A stretch of 10,870 bases of DNA. Origin: Deltaproteobacteria bacterium (GTDB lineage: Bacteria > Desulfobacterota > Syntrophia > Syntrophales > UBA5619). The notes beneath the pieces were generated by a model. It saw only the letters and a list, made by a program, of their open reading frames with translations. It was not told the DNA's origin and did no database searches. The stretch spans positions 1 through 10,870 of the forward strand of contig JAPLJY010000079.1 of assembly GCA_026388345.1 (NCBI GenBank). The letters run 5' to 3'. Positions 1 through 7,370 of this stretch are shown here, in pieces. Positions within the stretch are counted from its first letter, which is position 1. Every line of letters begins with the position of its first letter. The position numbers and the translations under genes are program-made.

Positions 1-1124
1 GTCTCGGCGGGCTTGTTCCAGTAACCGGCAAATACGTTCGGCCCTTTGACGATGATCTCGCCCGCCTCGCCGGGCTCAACCTCCCGGTCCTGCTCGTCCA
101 CGATCCGAAGCAGGACGTGGAGAACCTCCTTGCCCACGGAACCGGCCTTCCGGATCGAATCCTCGAGATCCAGCGAGGTGAGGCGGAAGGTCTCCGTCAT
201 CCCGTATCCCTGGGCGAAGAAGATCCCCTTCTCCTCCTGGTATTTCCGGATTACCGGGAGCGGCATGGGCGCCCCGCCGGCAATGAAGAAATGGATGTGG
301 GAAAAATCCGCCTTCTCCCACTCCTCGGTCCGGGTGAGGAGCTGGAACATGACCGGTACGGCGAACATGTAGTTGATTTTCTCCCGGCAGATCAGGCCGG
401 TCACCTCGGATGCGTTGAAGAACCCTTTGAGGACAAGAGAGCCGCCCGCATAGAGGATCGGCAGGGCCGAGGCGCCAAGGGCGCCGATGTGGAACAGCGG
501 GGCCACGACGAGGGATTTGTAGGAACGGTTGATCCCGCAGCCGATCACCGTATTGATCGAACCAAACAGCACGTTGCCGTGCGTCAGGACCGCCCCCTTG
601 GGATCCCCCGTCGTCCCGGAGGTGTACATGATGAACAGCGGGTCGGCGAGCGTGACCTCCTCCAGGGGATTCGGTTCCGTGACAGGAAAGGGGACAACGG
701 CTTCGGCGAGGATGGGATCGTCCCCGGCGGGGCCGCCGTGGCGTAAGCATTGCGTCCACGCGGGCAGGGAGCTCTTCACCTCCCCGACCTTGACGGCAAA
801 GTCCACCGAATAGACGAGAACCCGTGGGGCGCAGTCCCGGAAGATGTATGCGAGCTCCGGCACGGCCAGACGAAAGTTGATGGGCGCCATGATCGCCCCC
901 GTCTTGGCGCACGCAAAGAATATCTCCAGGAACTCCGATGCATTGGCCATGATAACGGCCACCCGTTCACCCTTGCCGACACCCCAGGCTGTGAGGGCGT
1001 GGGCCATCCGGTTCACCCGTTCGTTGAACTCGCGGTTCGTGTAGAATCGCGCCTCCTCTTCCTTCAGGAACGGGCCGTCCGGACAGGTCAAGGCCCGCTT
1101 GAAAATCCATTCCCCGACGTTCAT
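1..1124 (-). CDS. AMP-forming acyl-CoA synthetase (ANL superfamily), C-terminus cut by window edge
   Basis: Reading from ATG at 1124, the frame stays open for 374 codons to the left edge. The product activates a carboxylic acid with ATP to an acyl-adenylate and then an acyl-CoA in the cytoplasm. Visible motifs are the P-loop YTSGTTGDPKG at about residues 167-177 (family A3 core), the adenine-binding GYGMTE at about 306-311 (A5), and the GEIIVKGPNVFAGYWNKP stretch at about 355-372 that precedes the hinge. The C-terminal lid domain with the catalytic lysine lies outside the window. The N-terminus (MNVGEWIFKRALTCPDGPFL) is typical of FadD-like fatty or aromatic acid ligases. The start is supported by GAGGTGG about 7 nt upstream. 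Substrate cannot be told from this part. It follows pgm after 124 bp with no clear terminator, so it may be its own unit. Confidence 0.93.
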   Translation of the reverse strand, partial: MNVGEWIFKRALTCPDGPFLKEEEARFYTNREFNERVNRMAHALTAWGVGKGERVAVIMANASEFLEIFFACAKTGAIMAPINFRLAVPELAYIFRDCAPRVLVYSVDFAVKVGEVKSSLPAWTQCLRHGGPAGDDPILAEAVVPFPVTEPNPLEEVTLADPLFIMYTSGTTGDPKGAVLTHGNVLFGSINTVIGCGINRSYKSLVVAPLFHIGALGASALPILYAGGSLVLKGFFNASEVTGLICREKINYMFAVPVMFQLLTRTEEWEKADFSHIHFFIAGGAPMPLPVIRKYQEEKGIFFAQGYGMTETFRLTSLDLEDSIRKAGSVGKEVLHVLLRIVDEQDREVEPGEAGEIIVKGPNVFAGYWNKPAE

Positions 1125-1248
1125 CCCGCCACCTCAATCAAAATCCGCCAAACGTTTCCCTACCCCTGTTTCCGTGCGATCTTCCCGCTTCGCCTCCCGG
1201 GCATCACCTTTTTGGCCTTATACCTTTCCGGAACCTTTTTGTCCAAGA
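1125..1248. other. Intergenic gap between pgm and the acyl-CoA synthetase
   Basis: A 124-bp gap. It holds the Shine-Dalgarno of the synthetase (GAGGTGG on the minus strand, near 1132-1138) and a repeated AAAAAGGT just downstream of the pgm stop (near 1208-1240, minus strand). I see no convincing terminator hairpin and no clear promoter. Open frames crossing it on the plus strand are shadows of pgm. Confidence 0.4.
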
Positions 1249-2901
1249 CTAAAGACCTGCCGCCGCAAACGCGCCGTTCACGATGATCACGGCCTCTTCC
1301 TCGATCCTTCGCAGATGTTCCTCTCCCAGGAGGCTCTCCGCATAGATCTTGTAGATGTTTTCCGTTCCCGACGGACGGGCGGCAAACCATCCATTTTCGG
1401 CTACGACTTTGAGTCCCCCGATCTCGGCATCATTGCCGGGAGCACGGGTCAATGCGGCAAGGACAGGTTCGCCGGCAAGCTCTCCCACGGCAATCATCTC
1501 GGGGGAAAGCCCCTTGAACGCCGCCTTCTGCCCGGGCGTGGCCGGGGCATCGATTCGTTCATAGAACGATGTGCCGAATCTCTCCTCGATATCCCGGTAC
1601 AGGGCGGCGGGGTCTTTGCCGGTTTTTGCCGTAAGCTCGCAGGCGAGCAGATCCATGATGATGCCGTCTTTGTCCGTCGTCCATACCGTGCCGTCCCTTC
1701 TCAGGAAAGAAGCCCCGGCGCTCTCTTCTCCGCCGAACCCGCAGGAGCCGTCCAGCAGGCCGGCCACGAACCATTTGAAGCCCACGGGAACCTCGCAGAG
1801 CCGCCTCCCGAGGTCTGCGGCCACACGGTCGATCATGGCGGTGGAGACCAGTGTTTTCCCCACCGCCGCATCCTCGTTCCAACCCGGCCGGTTCCGGAAC
1901 AGGTAAAAGATCGCGGCGGACAGGAAATGGTTGGGATTCATCAGCCCCTCACCCCGGTTGACGATGCCGTGGCGGTCGGCGTCCGTGTCGTTGCCGAAGG
2001 CGATATCGAAATTATCCTTCAGCCGGACCAGGCCTTCCATGGCATAGGGCGAAGAGCAGTCCATCCGGATCTTGCCGTCCCTGTCAACGGTCATAAAAGA
2101 GAAGGTCGGGTCGACGGTCCGGTTCACCACCGAAAGGGAAAGGCCGTAGCGGTCGGCGATGGGATCAAAGTAGTCCACTGCCGCCCCGCCGAGGGGGTCC
2201 GCGCCGATCCGGAGTCCCGATCCCGAAATCGCCTCCATGTCGATGACGTTCCGCAGATCCTCGACATAGGGGGCCACATAATCGTATTCATGGATCGACC
2301 CCGACTTCAGCGCCCTTTCCAGGGGCAGCCGGCGGATCTTTCCGATCCCCGAGGCCAGGATCGCATTGGCCCTCTCTTCGATGATCCAGGTTGTTTCCGT
2401 ATCCGCGGGACCGCCTTCGGGCGGATTGTACTTGAATCCGCCATCCTCCGGCGGGTTGTGGGAAGGGGTGATCACCACGCCGTCGGCCAATCCGGTTTTC
2501 CTTCCCCGGTTATAGGTCAGGATGGCATGGGAAATCACCGGTGTGGGCGTGTACCGGAAATCCTTCTGAATCATCACATCGACCCGCTGGGCGGCGAAGA
2601 CCTCGATGGCGCTGGCGAGCGCCGCTTCCGAGAGGGCATGGGTGTCCATGCCCAGGAAGAGCGGGCCGCGGATCTTCTTTGCCTTTCGGTATTCACAGAC
2701 GGCCTGGCTGATGGCCAGGACATGTCCCTCGTTGAAGCTGTTCCTAAGGGATGAACCCCGGTGGCCCGAGGTTCCGAAAGCCACCCGCTGCGAGGGATCG
2801 GAGGCGTCGGGCTTATGGGTGTAATATGCGGAGAGAAGCCTCGGGATATTGGCCAGGAGTGATCTTGGGGCCGGCTTGCCGGCAAGTTCGTGGACGCTCA
2901 T
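1249..2901 (-). CDS. pgm: Alpha-D-glucose phosphate-specific phosphoglucomutase
   Basis: A 550-aa protein that aligns end to end with E. coli Pgm (about 546 aa) from memory of that sequence. It interconverts glucose 1-phosphate and glucose 6-phosphate in the cytoplasm, linking glycogen or sugar-nucleotide metabolism with glycolysis. Visible motifs are FGTSGHRGS at about 42-50, the phosphoserine loop [11 protein letters not shown] with catalytic Ser at about 147, the Mg-binding loop NDTDADRHG at about 304-312, the sugar-binding loop GEESAGASF at about 391-399, and the phosphate-binding RPSGTE at about 509-514. All key residues are present, so the enzyme should be active. The start at 2901 matches the family N-terminus ([11 protein letters not shown]), but its upstream GGGGG is a modest ribosome site. 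It starts 17 bp after the pyruvate kinase stop, which suggests co-transcription. Stop codon is TAG. Confidence 0.97.
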   Translation of the reverse strand: MSVHELAGKPAPRSLLANIPRLLSAYYTHKPDASDPSQRVAFGTSGHRGSSLRNSFNEGHVLAISQAVCEYRKAKKIRGPLFLGMDTHALSEAALASAIEVFAAQRVDVMIQKDFRYTPTPVISHAILTYNRGRKTGLADGVVITPSHNPPEDGGFKYNPPEGGPADTETTWIIEERANAILASGIGKIRRLPLERALKSGSIHEYDYVAPYVEDLRNVIDMEAISGSGLRIGADPLGGAAVDYFDPIADRYGLSLSVVNRTVDPTFSFMTVDRDGKIRMDCSSPYAMEGLVRLKDNFDIAFGNDTDADRHGIVNRGEGLMNPNHFLSAAIFYLFRNRPGWNEDAAVGKTLVSTAMIDRVAADLGRRLCEVPVGFKWFVAGLLDGSCGFGGEESAGASFLRRDGTVWTTDKDGIIMDLLACELTAKTGKDPAALYRDIEERFGTSFYERIDAPATPGQKAAFKGLSPEMIAVGELAGEPVLAALTRAPGNDAEIGGLKVVAENGWFAARPSGTENIYKIYAESLLGEEHLRRIEEEAVIIVNGAFAAAGL

Positions 2902-2918
2902 TTTTCCCCCGCTATGGG

Positions 2919-4367
2919 TTATCGTGAATCCTTCTTTTCTTCACACCGGAGCCGGATGATCTCCATACGGTTGTTTGCCTCCGGGTGCTTCGCCGACGGC
3001 CCTTCGGTCAGGATCGCAAAATCTCCCTCCATCTCGTGGTTCCGCAACCAATCCCCCACATAAGCATTCCAGTCCTTCGGGTGATCGGGCTCGCACATCG
3101 GATAGACCCCGCTGCTGAAGAGAAGCCGCTGACAGGTCGCCTCCAGGGAACTCACCCCCACGATCCATACCGGCAGTTTGAAGCGGGCGATCGAGCGGGC
3201 GGTTGAGCCGCTGTGGGTTGGAACAAATACGGCGGCGGGGGAGATGCGCGAAAGCGCGGTCTCGACACTCACGGCAATCAGGTCCGCAATCCGGACAGGA
3301 ACGTTGCGGCCGTGATTCAGAAGATCCTCCTTGAAACCATGGCGGAAGCGGTGCGGTTCCGTCGCAGCGGCAATCTTCGCCAGCATGGCTACAGCCTCCA
3401 CTGGATATTTGCCCATGGCCGACTCCTCCGAGAGCATGACACAGTCCGTGCCGTCTAAGACCGCATTGGCCACGTCGGTCGCCTCCGCCCGGGTGGGGCG
3501 CCGGTTGTCCGTCATGGACTCCAGCATCTGCGTGGCGGTGATCACGGGTTTTCACATCCGGTTGGCGCTGTGGATGAGCCGCTTCTGAACAACGGCAATC
3601 TGCTCGATCGGTATTTCCACCCCGAGGTCTCCGCGCGCAACCATGATGCCGTCTGCCGCTGCGAGGATATCGTCCATATGTTCCAGCGCATTGGAGCGTT
3701 CAATTTTCGCGATGATGAACGGGTTGTAACCCATTGCGGCTGCCGACTCCCGCACGGCAACGATATCCGCTGCGCTCTCGACAAAGGACTGGCTGACCGC
3801 ATCCACCCCCGATTCGGAGGCAAACTTCAGGCATTCGCGGTCGTGATCGGTGAAGGCGCTGATCCCGAGCTCGATGCCGGGCAGATTGAGCCCCTTTCGG
3901 GAGCGCAATTCTCCACCCACCAGGACCCGGCAGACGACCTCGGAACCTTCCACCCTTACGGTTTCGAGCTGGATAAGACCATCGTTCAAAAACAGGGTGT
4001 CGCCGGGCCGGAGCGCCTGGGGGAGACGTGCAAAACTGACCGAAACCCGCCCGGCGTCTCCGACAATGTCCCGGGTTGTAAGGGTGAAGAGGGACCCCGG
4101 CTGCAATTCGACGGGCTCATCCGCCAGCCGGCCGATCCTCATTTTCGGACCGGGCAGGTCGGCCATGACGGCGATTCTCCGTCCCAACCCGCGGGCTGCC
4201 TCGCGGAGCCTGTCGATCACCTGTTTGTGGCCGCCGAAATCGCCGTGCGAGAAATTGATCCGGGCTACATTCATCCCGGCCTTGATCATCGCTTCGATGA
4301 CTTCCCGCGATGCCGATGCCGGCCCGATCGTGGCCACGATTTTGGTTTTCTGTTCCGGAAGCTTCAT
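2919..4367 (-). pseudogene. pyk: Pyruvate kinase interrupted by one in-frame TGA
   Basis: Pyruvate kinase converts PEP and ADP to pyruvate and ATP, the last step of glycolysis. The frame from ATG 4367 to TAA 2919 spans 482 codons, normal for the family, but codon 272 (3552-3554) is TGA. Before it: the N-terminal KIVATIGPAS, MNVARINFSHGD with Arg36/Asn38/Ser40, ADLPGPKMRIG at about 69-79, FLNDG at about 126-130, the signature IIAKIERSNAL with catalytic Lys221 and metal-binding Glu223, and ARGDLG with Asp247. After it: KPVITATQM with catalytic Thr279, RPTRAEATDVANAVLDGTD, and the C-terminal allosteric-type domain. A chain ending at 271 would lack Thr279 and the end of the barrel, so it should be inactive. 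ATG 4367 is preferred over 4391 because AGGAGGT (4373-4379) lies 5 nt upstream. Two separate pieces could be called: 3552-4367 and 2919-3545 (GTG, no ribosome site). Confidence 0.93.
3552..3554 (-). other. In-frame TGA replacing a conserved glycine codon in pyk
   Basis: On the minus strand the codons read ATG TGA AAA CCC GTG ATC ACC GCC, giving R-M-stop-K-P-V-I-T-A-T-Q. Pyruvate kinases usually have glycine here (GKPVITATQM), so a single G-to-T change (GGA to TGA) explains it without any frame change. Three neighbouring genes (4607, 6235 and 7371) end with TGA, so TGA is an ordinary stop in this genome. Nonsense mutation or base-call error are the simplest explanations. Confidence 0.9.
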
Positions 4368-4372
4368 GGGGG

Positions 4373-4379
4373 ACCTCCT
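4373..4379 (-). promoter_or_regulatory. Strong ribosome-binding site of pyruvate kinase
   Basis: AGGAGGT on the minus strand, 5 nt before ATG 4367. It decides the start in favour of 4367 over the in-frame upstream codon at 4391, which would place this site inside the coding sequence. Confidence 0.75.
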
Positions 4380-4478
4380 CTCTTTCGGCAAAACCTGTCC
4401 GTGATGTTCATCGCTTCATATCGGTCATGATACTACAAAAGAACCATTCCATCCGGGGAAATCTCCCTTCCCGGACAT

Positions 4479-4497
4479 GATAATGAGAGTCATGATT
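4479..4497. promoter_or_regulatory. Fur-box-like dyad
   Basis: GATAATGAGAGTCATGATT matches 15 of 19 bases of the classical Fur consensus GATAATGATAATCATTATC by direct comparison. A small dyad, CATGA (4476-4480) and TCATG (4490-4494), surrounds its centre. It lies about 112 bp upstream of the pyk start and about 110 bp downstream of the polyferredoxin stop. It could control pyk-pgm or be a remnant; no promoter hexamers next to it are convincing. Confidence 0.35.
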
Positions 4498-4503
4498 AAA
4501 GCT

Positions 4504-4585
4504 CCCCGCCAAGAGGGCGGGACTTCCCGGCAAGAAGGCTGTCTGTTTTTATATTGCGCCCCTTATCCCCGCCTGCAGGGCGGGG
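4504..4585. repeat. Two related GC-rich hairpins (REP-like or IS200/IS605-end-like)
   Basis: Hairpin A is CCCGCC (4505-4510), loop AAGAG, GGCGGG (4516-4521). Hairpin B is CCCCGCC (4567-4573), loop TGCAG, GGCGGGG (4579-4585). They sit 63 bp apart in the same orientation and both continue as purine-CTT then a GC-rich stretch. TTAAAGCTCCC (4497-4506) before hairpin A and TTTAAGCTCCC (4594-4604) after hairpin B form imperfect direct repeats. Paired hairpins of this type occur as REP elements or as ends of IS200/IS605-type transposons. Neither hairpin is followed by a T-run on either strand, so a classical terminator is less likely, though B is about 22 nt past the polyferredoxin stop. Confidence 0.45.
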
Positions 4586-4606
4586 CTTGCGGGTTTAAGC
4601 TCCCGG

Positions 4607-6238
4607 TCACAGAAACCCTTTGGGCTTCTGCGGCGTCCGTTGGCCGGCGGGAGGGCTTTTCTCCTTCTCCCCCTCTTCAAACTTGAAGCCGGACTCGTCG
4701 ATCACGAACTTGTCGTCGCCGGGATCGGGCTTGAATTCCAACTCGAGCTTTCGGGCCTCGGCGATGTATGAACCCTCCTTCAGACGGATTTCTCCGTCCG
4801 TCATCACGACGATGGCGGATTCGCCCCCGACGGGGCAGCGCTGCTCGCAATACCCGCAGCCGTTGCACCGGGAAGCAACCACGACAGGCCGCCGATACCC
4901 GTCCACGGGTCGAAACACAATGGCGTTGTAGGGACAGATCTCGTCGCAGATCAGGCACTGCTTGTTCTGGGTCCATACCAGGCACATCTCCTTGCGCAAG
5001 ACGGCCGTCCCGATCTTGGCATGGGTCTTTTCCTCGAGCGGCAGGGAACGGATCGCCTGGGTCGGGCAAACCTTGCCGCAGACGTTGCAATTCGGTTCGC
5101 AAGCCGCCATCCGCAGCTCTAACTTCGGGGTCCAGAGCCCCAGAGAACCGGATCCCCAGAAAGAAGGCTGGAGGGTGTTGGTCGCGCAGGATTTCATGCA
5201 TTCCCCGCAGCGGATGCAGGTGCGCAGGAACTCGGTCTCGGGAAGCGCACCGGGCGGCCGGATGAGCTGCCGCCTCCCCTGCAGAAGGGCGAAGGGGGTC
5301 CTAAGCGACAGAAAGCCGAAGGTCAGCCCCCCGGCCAGGGAGGCGACGAATCCCCGGCGGGTGAGATCGAGGCCGGAATATTCGCCCATCCCGGAGACGG
5401 AGGCGGGAAAGGAGATCGCCTTCTGCGGACAGATCCCGGCGCACTCCCGGCACTGAATGCATTCCGCTGAACGGATCGAGAGCGGGTCATCCCCGATCGC
5501 CCCCATGGGGCAGCCCTTCCGGCAGGCCATGCATTGATTGCACGCCTTGCTGACACGGCGCCGGAAAACCCCCAGCGGCGAGATCAGGCTGAGCAGGGCT
5601 CCGAGCGGGCAGAGATAACGGCACCAGAACCGCGGCGCCAGGCGGCCGAGCGCAATCACCGCCCCGAAGATCACGAGCGTCAGGACCGTCATGTAATAGA
5701 CGGATTGGGGAACCTGGAGGTGGGAGAGGCCGACCCATCCCATTCCCCGGGAAAGGGGGCGGATCAGGTCCAGCAGGAGATTGGTGACGGCGATCATCAG
5801 CGGATGGAGGACGAAGGTATAAAACCGGGTCAGCAGGGCGATGGGGTCGAGGAGATAGACCAGCGAGACGCCCGTCAGGGCGGCGGCGATGATCAGAATG
5901 AGGAGAACATATTTCCACCTGCGCAGGCTCAAGTCCGCTTTCAGCTCCGGACGCCTGCCCTTCCGGAAAAAAAGAAAGTCAATGCCGTCGATCGTGGCGC
6001 CCAGCGGACAAACATACGCGCAGAAGAACCGCCCGACGGCCAGTGTCAACCCGATCAGAACGAGCGACCAGAGGACGCGGCCGATGATCTCCCGCGAGGC
6101 GATCACGGCATTGATCCCGAGAAGCGGGTCGATCCGCAGGTAAAGATCGGCCGGGAGCCAGTCCGGCAACCGATAGGTGGCCAGCAGAAAGAAGGCCGTG
6201 AACAGCAGCAACGACAGGGCCTGGATGGTTTTCCTCAT
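4607..6238 (-). CDS. Membrane polyferredoxin, NapH-like half fused to NapG/MauM-like half
   Basis: A 543-aa integral membrane iron-sulfur protein. The first half has hydrophobic helices at about 5-21, 51-69, 109-130, 143-158 and 178-199 and two CxxxCP motifs (Cys73/77 and Cys206/210), as in NapH/NosR-type quinol-side proteins. Two [4Fe-4S] motifs follow: Cys233/236/239/243 and Cys260/263/266/270. At 293-310 TRRGFVASLAGGLTFGFL is a twin-arginine-like motif plus a hydrophobic segment. After it come RPPGALPETEFLRTCIRCG, typical of NapG/MauM, and four more Cys sets (341-351, 380-391, 419-435, 458-468). The third set ends CA rather than CP. Likely role: electron transfer between the quinone pool and a periplasmic partner; substrate unknown. 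Its ATG overlaps the DUF362 stop (ATGA), so the two are translationally coupled. The family is clear; the physiological function is not. Confidence 0.9.
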   Translation of the reverse strand: MRKTIQALSLLLFTAFFLLATYRLPDWLPADLYLRIDPLLGINAVIASREIIGRVLWSLVLIGLTLAVGRFFCAYVCPLGATIDGIDFLFFRKGRRPELKADLSLRRWKYVLLILIIAAALTGVSLVYLLDPIALLTRFYTFVLHPLMIAVTNLLLDLIRPLSRGMGWVGLSHLQVPQSVYYMTVLTLVIFGAVIALGRLAPRFWCRYLCPLGALLSLISPLGVFRRRVSKACNQCMACRKGCPMGAIGDDPLSIRSAECIQCRECAGICPQKAISFPASVSGMGEYSGLDLTRRGFVASLAGGLTFGFLSLRTPFALLQGRRQLIRPPGALPETEFLRTCIRCGECMKSCATNTLQPSFWGSGSLGLWTPKLELRMAACEPNCNVCGKVCPTQAIRSLPLEEKTHAKIGTAVLRKEMCLVWTQNKQCLICDEICPYNAIVFRPVDGYRRPVVVASRCNGCGYCEQRCPVGGESAIVVMTDGEIRLKEGSYIAEARKLELEFKPDPGDDKFVIDESGFKFEEGEKEKSPPAGQRTPQKPKGFL

Positions 6239-7164
6239 GCGGTTCCCTTGTAGATTCTGAGCTTATCCATGTCGATCTTCCCCAATCCCCGCTGGTGGGC
6301 CATCAACAGATGCTCCACCTGGCGGCCCTTGAAGTTCTGGCCATACCATGGAACAATGCCCACCCCGTAGGAATCCACCGCCACGGGGTCCACGCCGGCC
6401 ACGATGAGGTTCGGCTTCCTGACGTCGCCGGGCCCACCCGGTCCGCCGGAGGCCATGGCGCGGGTGGCGTCGAGAACGGTCAACTGGGGTCGGATCACCG
6501 TCGCCAGATCCGCAATCCCCTGGTTGATGTCGAACTGGGAGTGGAAGCTCTCCCGGTCCCAGATGAGGCCCATGAGCCCCTTCAACCCGAGGCTCACCCC
6601 CGTTGCGGAATGGGATTTCGCGACGGGAACGCTGATCAACACGGCGTTGTCCAGAATGTCCCGGAGGACCTCCACCCGGTTGAGAACCTTTCCCTGAGGG
6701 ATCTTGATCTCCTGAAAGAATTTTCGATCCTGCAGGGCAAGGACATGGACACCCGGGACATGCTGTTTGCATGCATCCCGGATGCCCGTCCGTTCAAGAC
6801 AGAGCTCGGCCCTCTGCAGCGTATGGTCCAGGACCAGAACCTCCCGGGCTCCTGCCTCCATGCAGGCCCGGGCGACCGCTACGACGACCAAAGGATGTGT
6901 AGTCGCGGCGAAATCGGGGCTCTTGGCAAAAGACATGTTGGGTTTGATGATGACGCGCTGCCCCTGTTTCACAAAGCGCGAGATCCCCCCCAGGGCCTCC
7001 AGGGCCTTGCGGGTGGCGGCTGCCGGCTCGCCTGCAATCACCGCAAGCTCCGGCTCCTCGGCCGCACCCAGAAAAGCGGGATTCCCCATCAGGCCGATGG
7101 CCGCGCCTGCCGCGGTTGCCTTCAAAAACTGCCGTCGTGAGATGCCTCTTAGATCGTTAGCCAT
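6235..7164 (-). CDS. DUF362 domain protein with Tat signal
   Basis: A 309-aa protein from ATG 7164. The N-terminus carries SRRQFLK at about 9-15, a textbook twin-arginine motif, then a hydrophobic stretch ending near FLGAAEEPE, so export in folded form is expected. The rest fits DUF362: VIIKPNMSFA, VARACMEAGAREVLVLDHT, LISVPVAKSHSATGVSLGLKGLMG and a C-terminal GVDPVAVDSYG. The domain's biochemical activity is not established; members often sit beside ferredoxin-like proteins, as here. ATG 7164 is chosen over the in-frame TTG at 7188 because AGAAGG (7171-7176) lies 6 nt upstream and the Tat motif then sits in its usual place. Its stop overlaps the polyferredoxin start by 4 bp, so the pair very likely acts together at the cytoplasmic membrane. 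Confidence 0.92.
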   Translation of the reverse strand: MANDLRGISRRQFLKATAAGAAIGLMGNPAFLGAAEEPELAVIAGEPAAATRKALEALGGISRFVKQGQRVIIKPNMSFAKSPDFAATTHPLVVVAVARACMEAGAREVLVLDHTLQRAELCLERTGIRDACKQHVPGVHVLALQDRKFFQEIKIPQGKVLNRVEVLRDILDNAVLISVPVAKSHSATGVSLGLKGLMGLIWDRESFHSQFDINQGIADLATVIRPQLTVLDATRAMASGGPGGPGDVRKPNLIVAGVDPVAVDSYGVGIVPWYGQNFKGRQVEHLLMAHQRGLGKIDMDKLRIYKGTA

Positions 7165-7189
7165 GCCGAACCTTCTTCCCCTGCCCAAG

Positions 7190-7292
7190 CGGGTTCAATA
7201 CCTTGGATAGACCTTCCCTTCAGGCTATAAATTCCGGCGGGATCTCCCGGACCCGGACGATATCCCGGATTTTCTCCCGGATATTGAACCCG
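7190..7292. repeat. 11-bp inverted repeat CGGGTTCAATA
   Basis: CGGGTTCAATA at 7190-7200 on the plus strand recurs exactly on the minus strand at 7282-7292, arms separated by 81 bp, in the gap upstream of the DUF362 start. An exact 11-bp match in about 200 bp is uncommon by chance but carries no known meaning. The right arm lies in the start of the possible small ORF. Confidence 0.35.
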
Positions 7293-7303
7293 ACGGCGAT
7301 CAT
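7220..7303 (-). CDS. Possible 27-aa small ORF upstream of the DUF362 gene
   Basis: ATG 7303 to TGA 7220 on the minus strand encodes a short charged peptide (MIAVGFNIREKIRDIVRVRE then IPPEFIA). A GGTGG lies about 4-5 nt upstream of the ATG. It sits between the HAD gene and the DUF362 gene on the same strand. I recognise no family. It could be a leader peptide, a decayed gene tail or chance. Confidence 0.2.
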   Translation of the reverse strand: MIAVGFNIREKIRDIVRVREIPPEFIA

Positions 7304-7370
7304 TTTACCACCTTTATCCGGAACTGTCATTGCGAAAGGCATGGACTGAAGATGCGGAGAAAGCAGGAGC

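Noticed and set aside
76..912. 278-codon minus-strand open frame in another phase of the acyl-CoA synthetase
   Set aside because: Composition is Arg/Gly/Pro-rich and low complexity; the true phase shows the A3 and A5 adenylation motifs.
1099..2754. 551-codon plus-strand open frame opposite pgm
   Set aside because: It lies antisense to an unmistakable phosphoglucomutase, has no recognisable domain, and long shadow frames are expected in GC-rich coding DNA.
3500..3554. Selenocysteine at the pyruvate kinase TGA
   Set aside because: The family has glycine, not cysteine, at this position, and I see no convincing bacterial SECIS-type stem with a short GU-containing apical loop just downstream (minus strand, 3500-3551).
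3552..3554. Genome-wide reassignment of UGA to glycine (as in SR1/Gracilibacteria)
   Set aside because: Three neighbouring genes end in TGA at the expected family C-terminus (4607, 6235 and 7371), no other gene here has in-frame TGA, and the GC-rich Desulfobacterota-like content does not fit those lineages.
4567..4585. Rho-independent terminator for the polyferredoxin gene
   Set aside because: The stem is suitably placed about 22 nt past the stop, but no T-run follows on the minus strand, and a sister hairpin in the same orientation lies 63 bp away, which fits a repeat element better.
5534..7140. Long plus-strand frames opposite the polyferredoxin and DUF362 genes (5534-6253, 6295-7140)
   Set aside because: They are antisense shadows without family motifs or ribosome sites.
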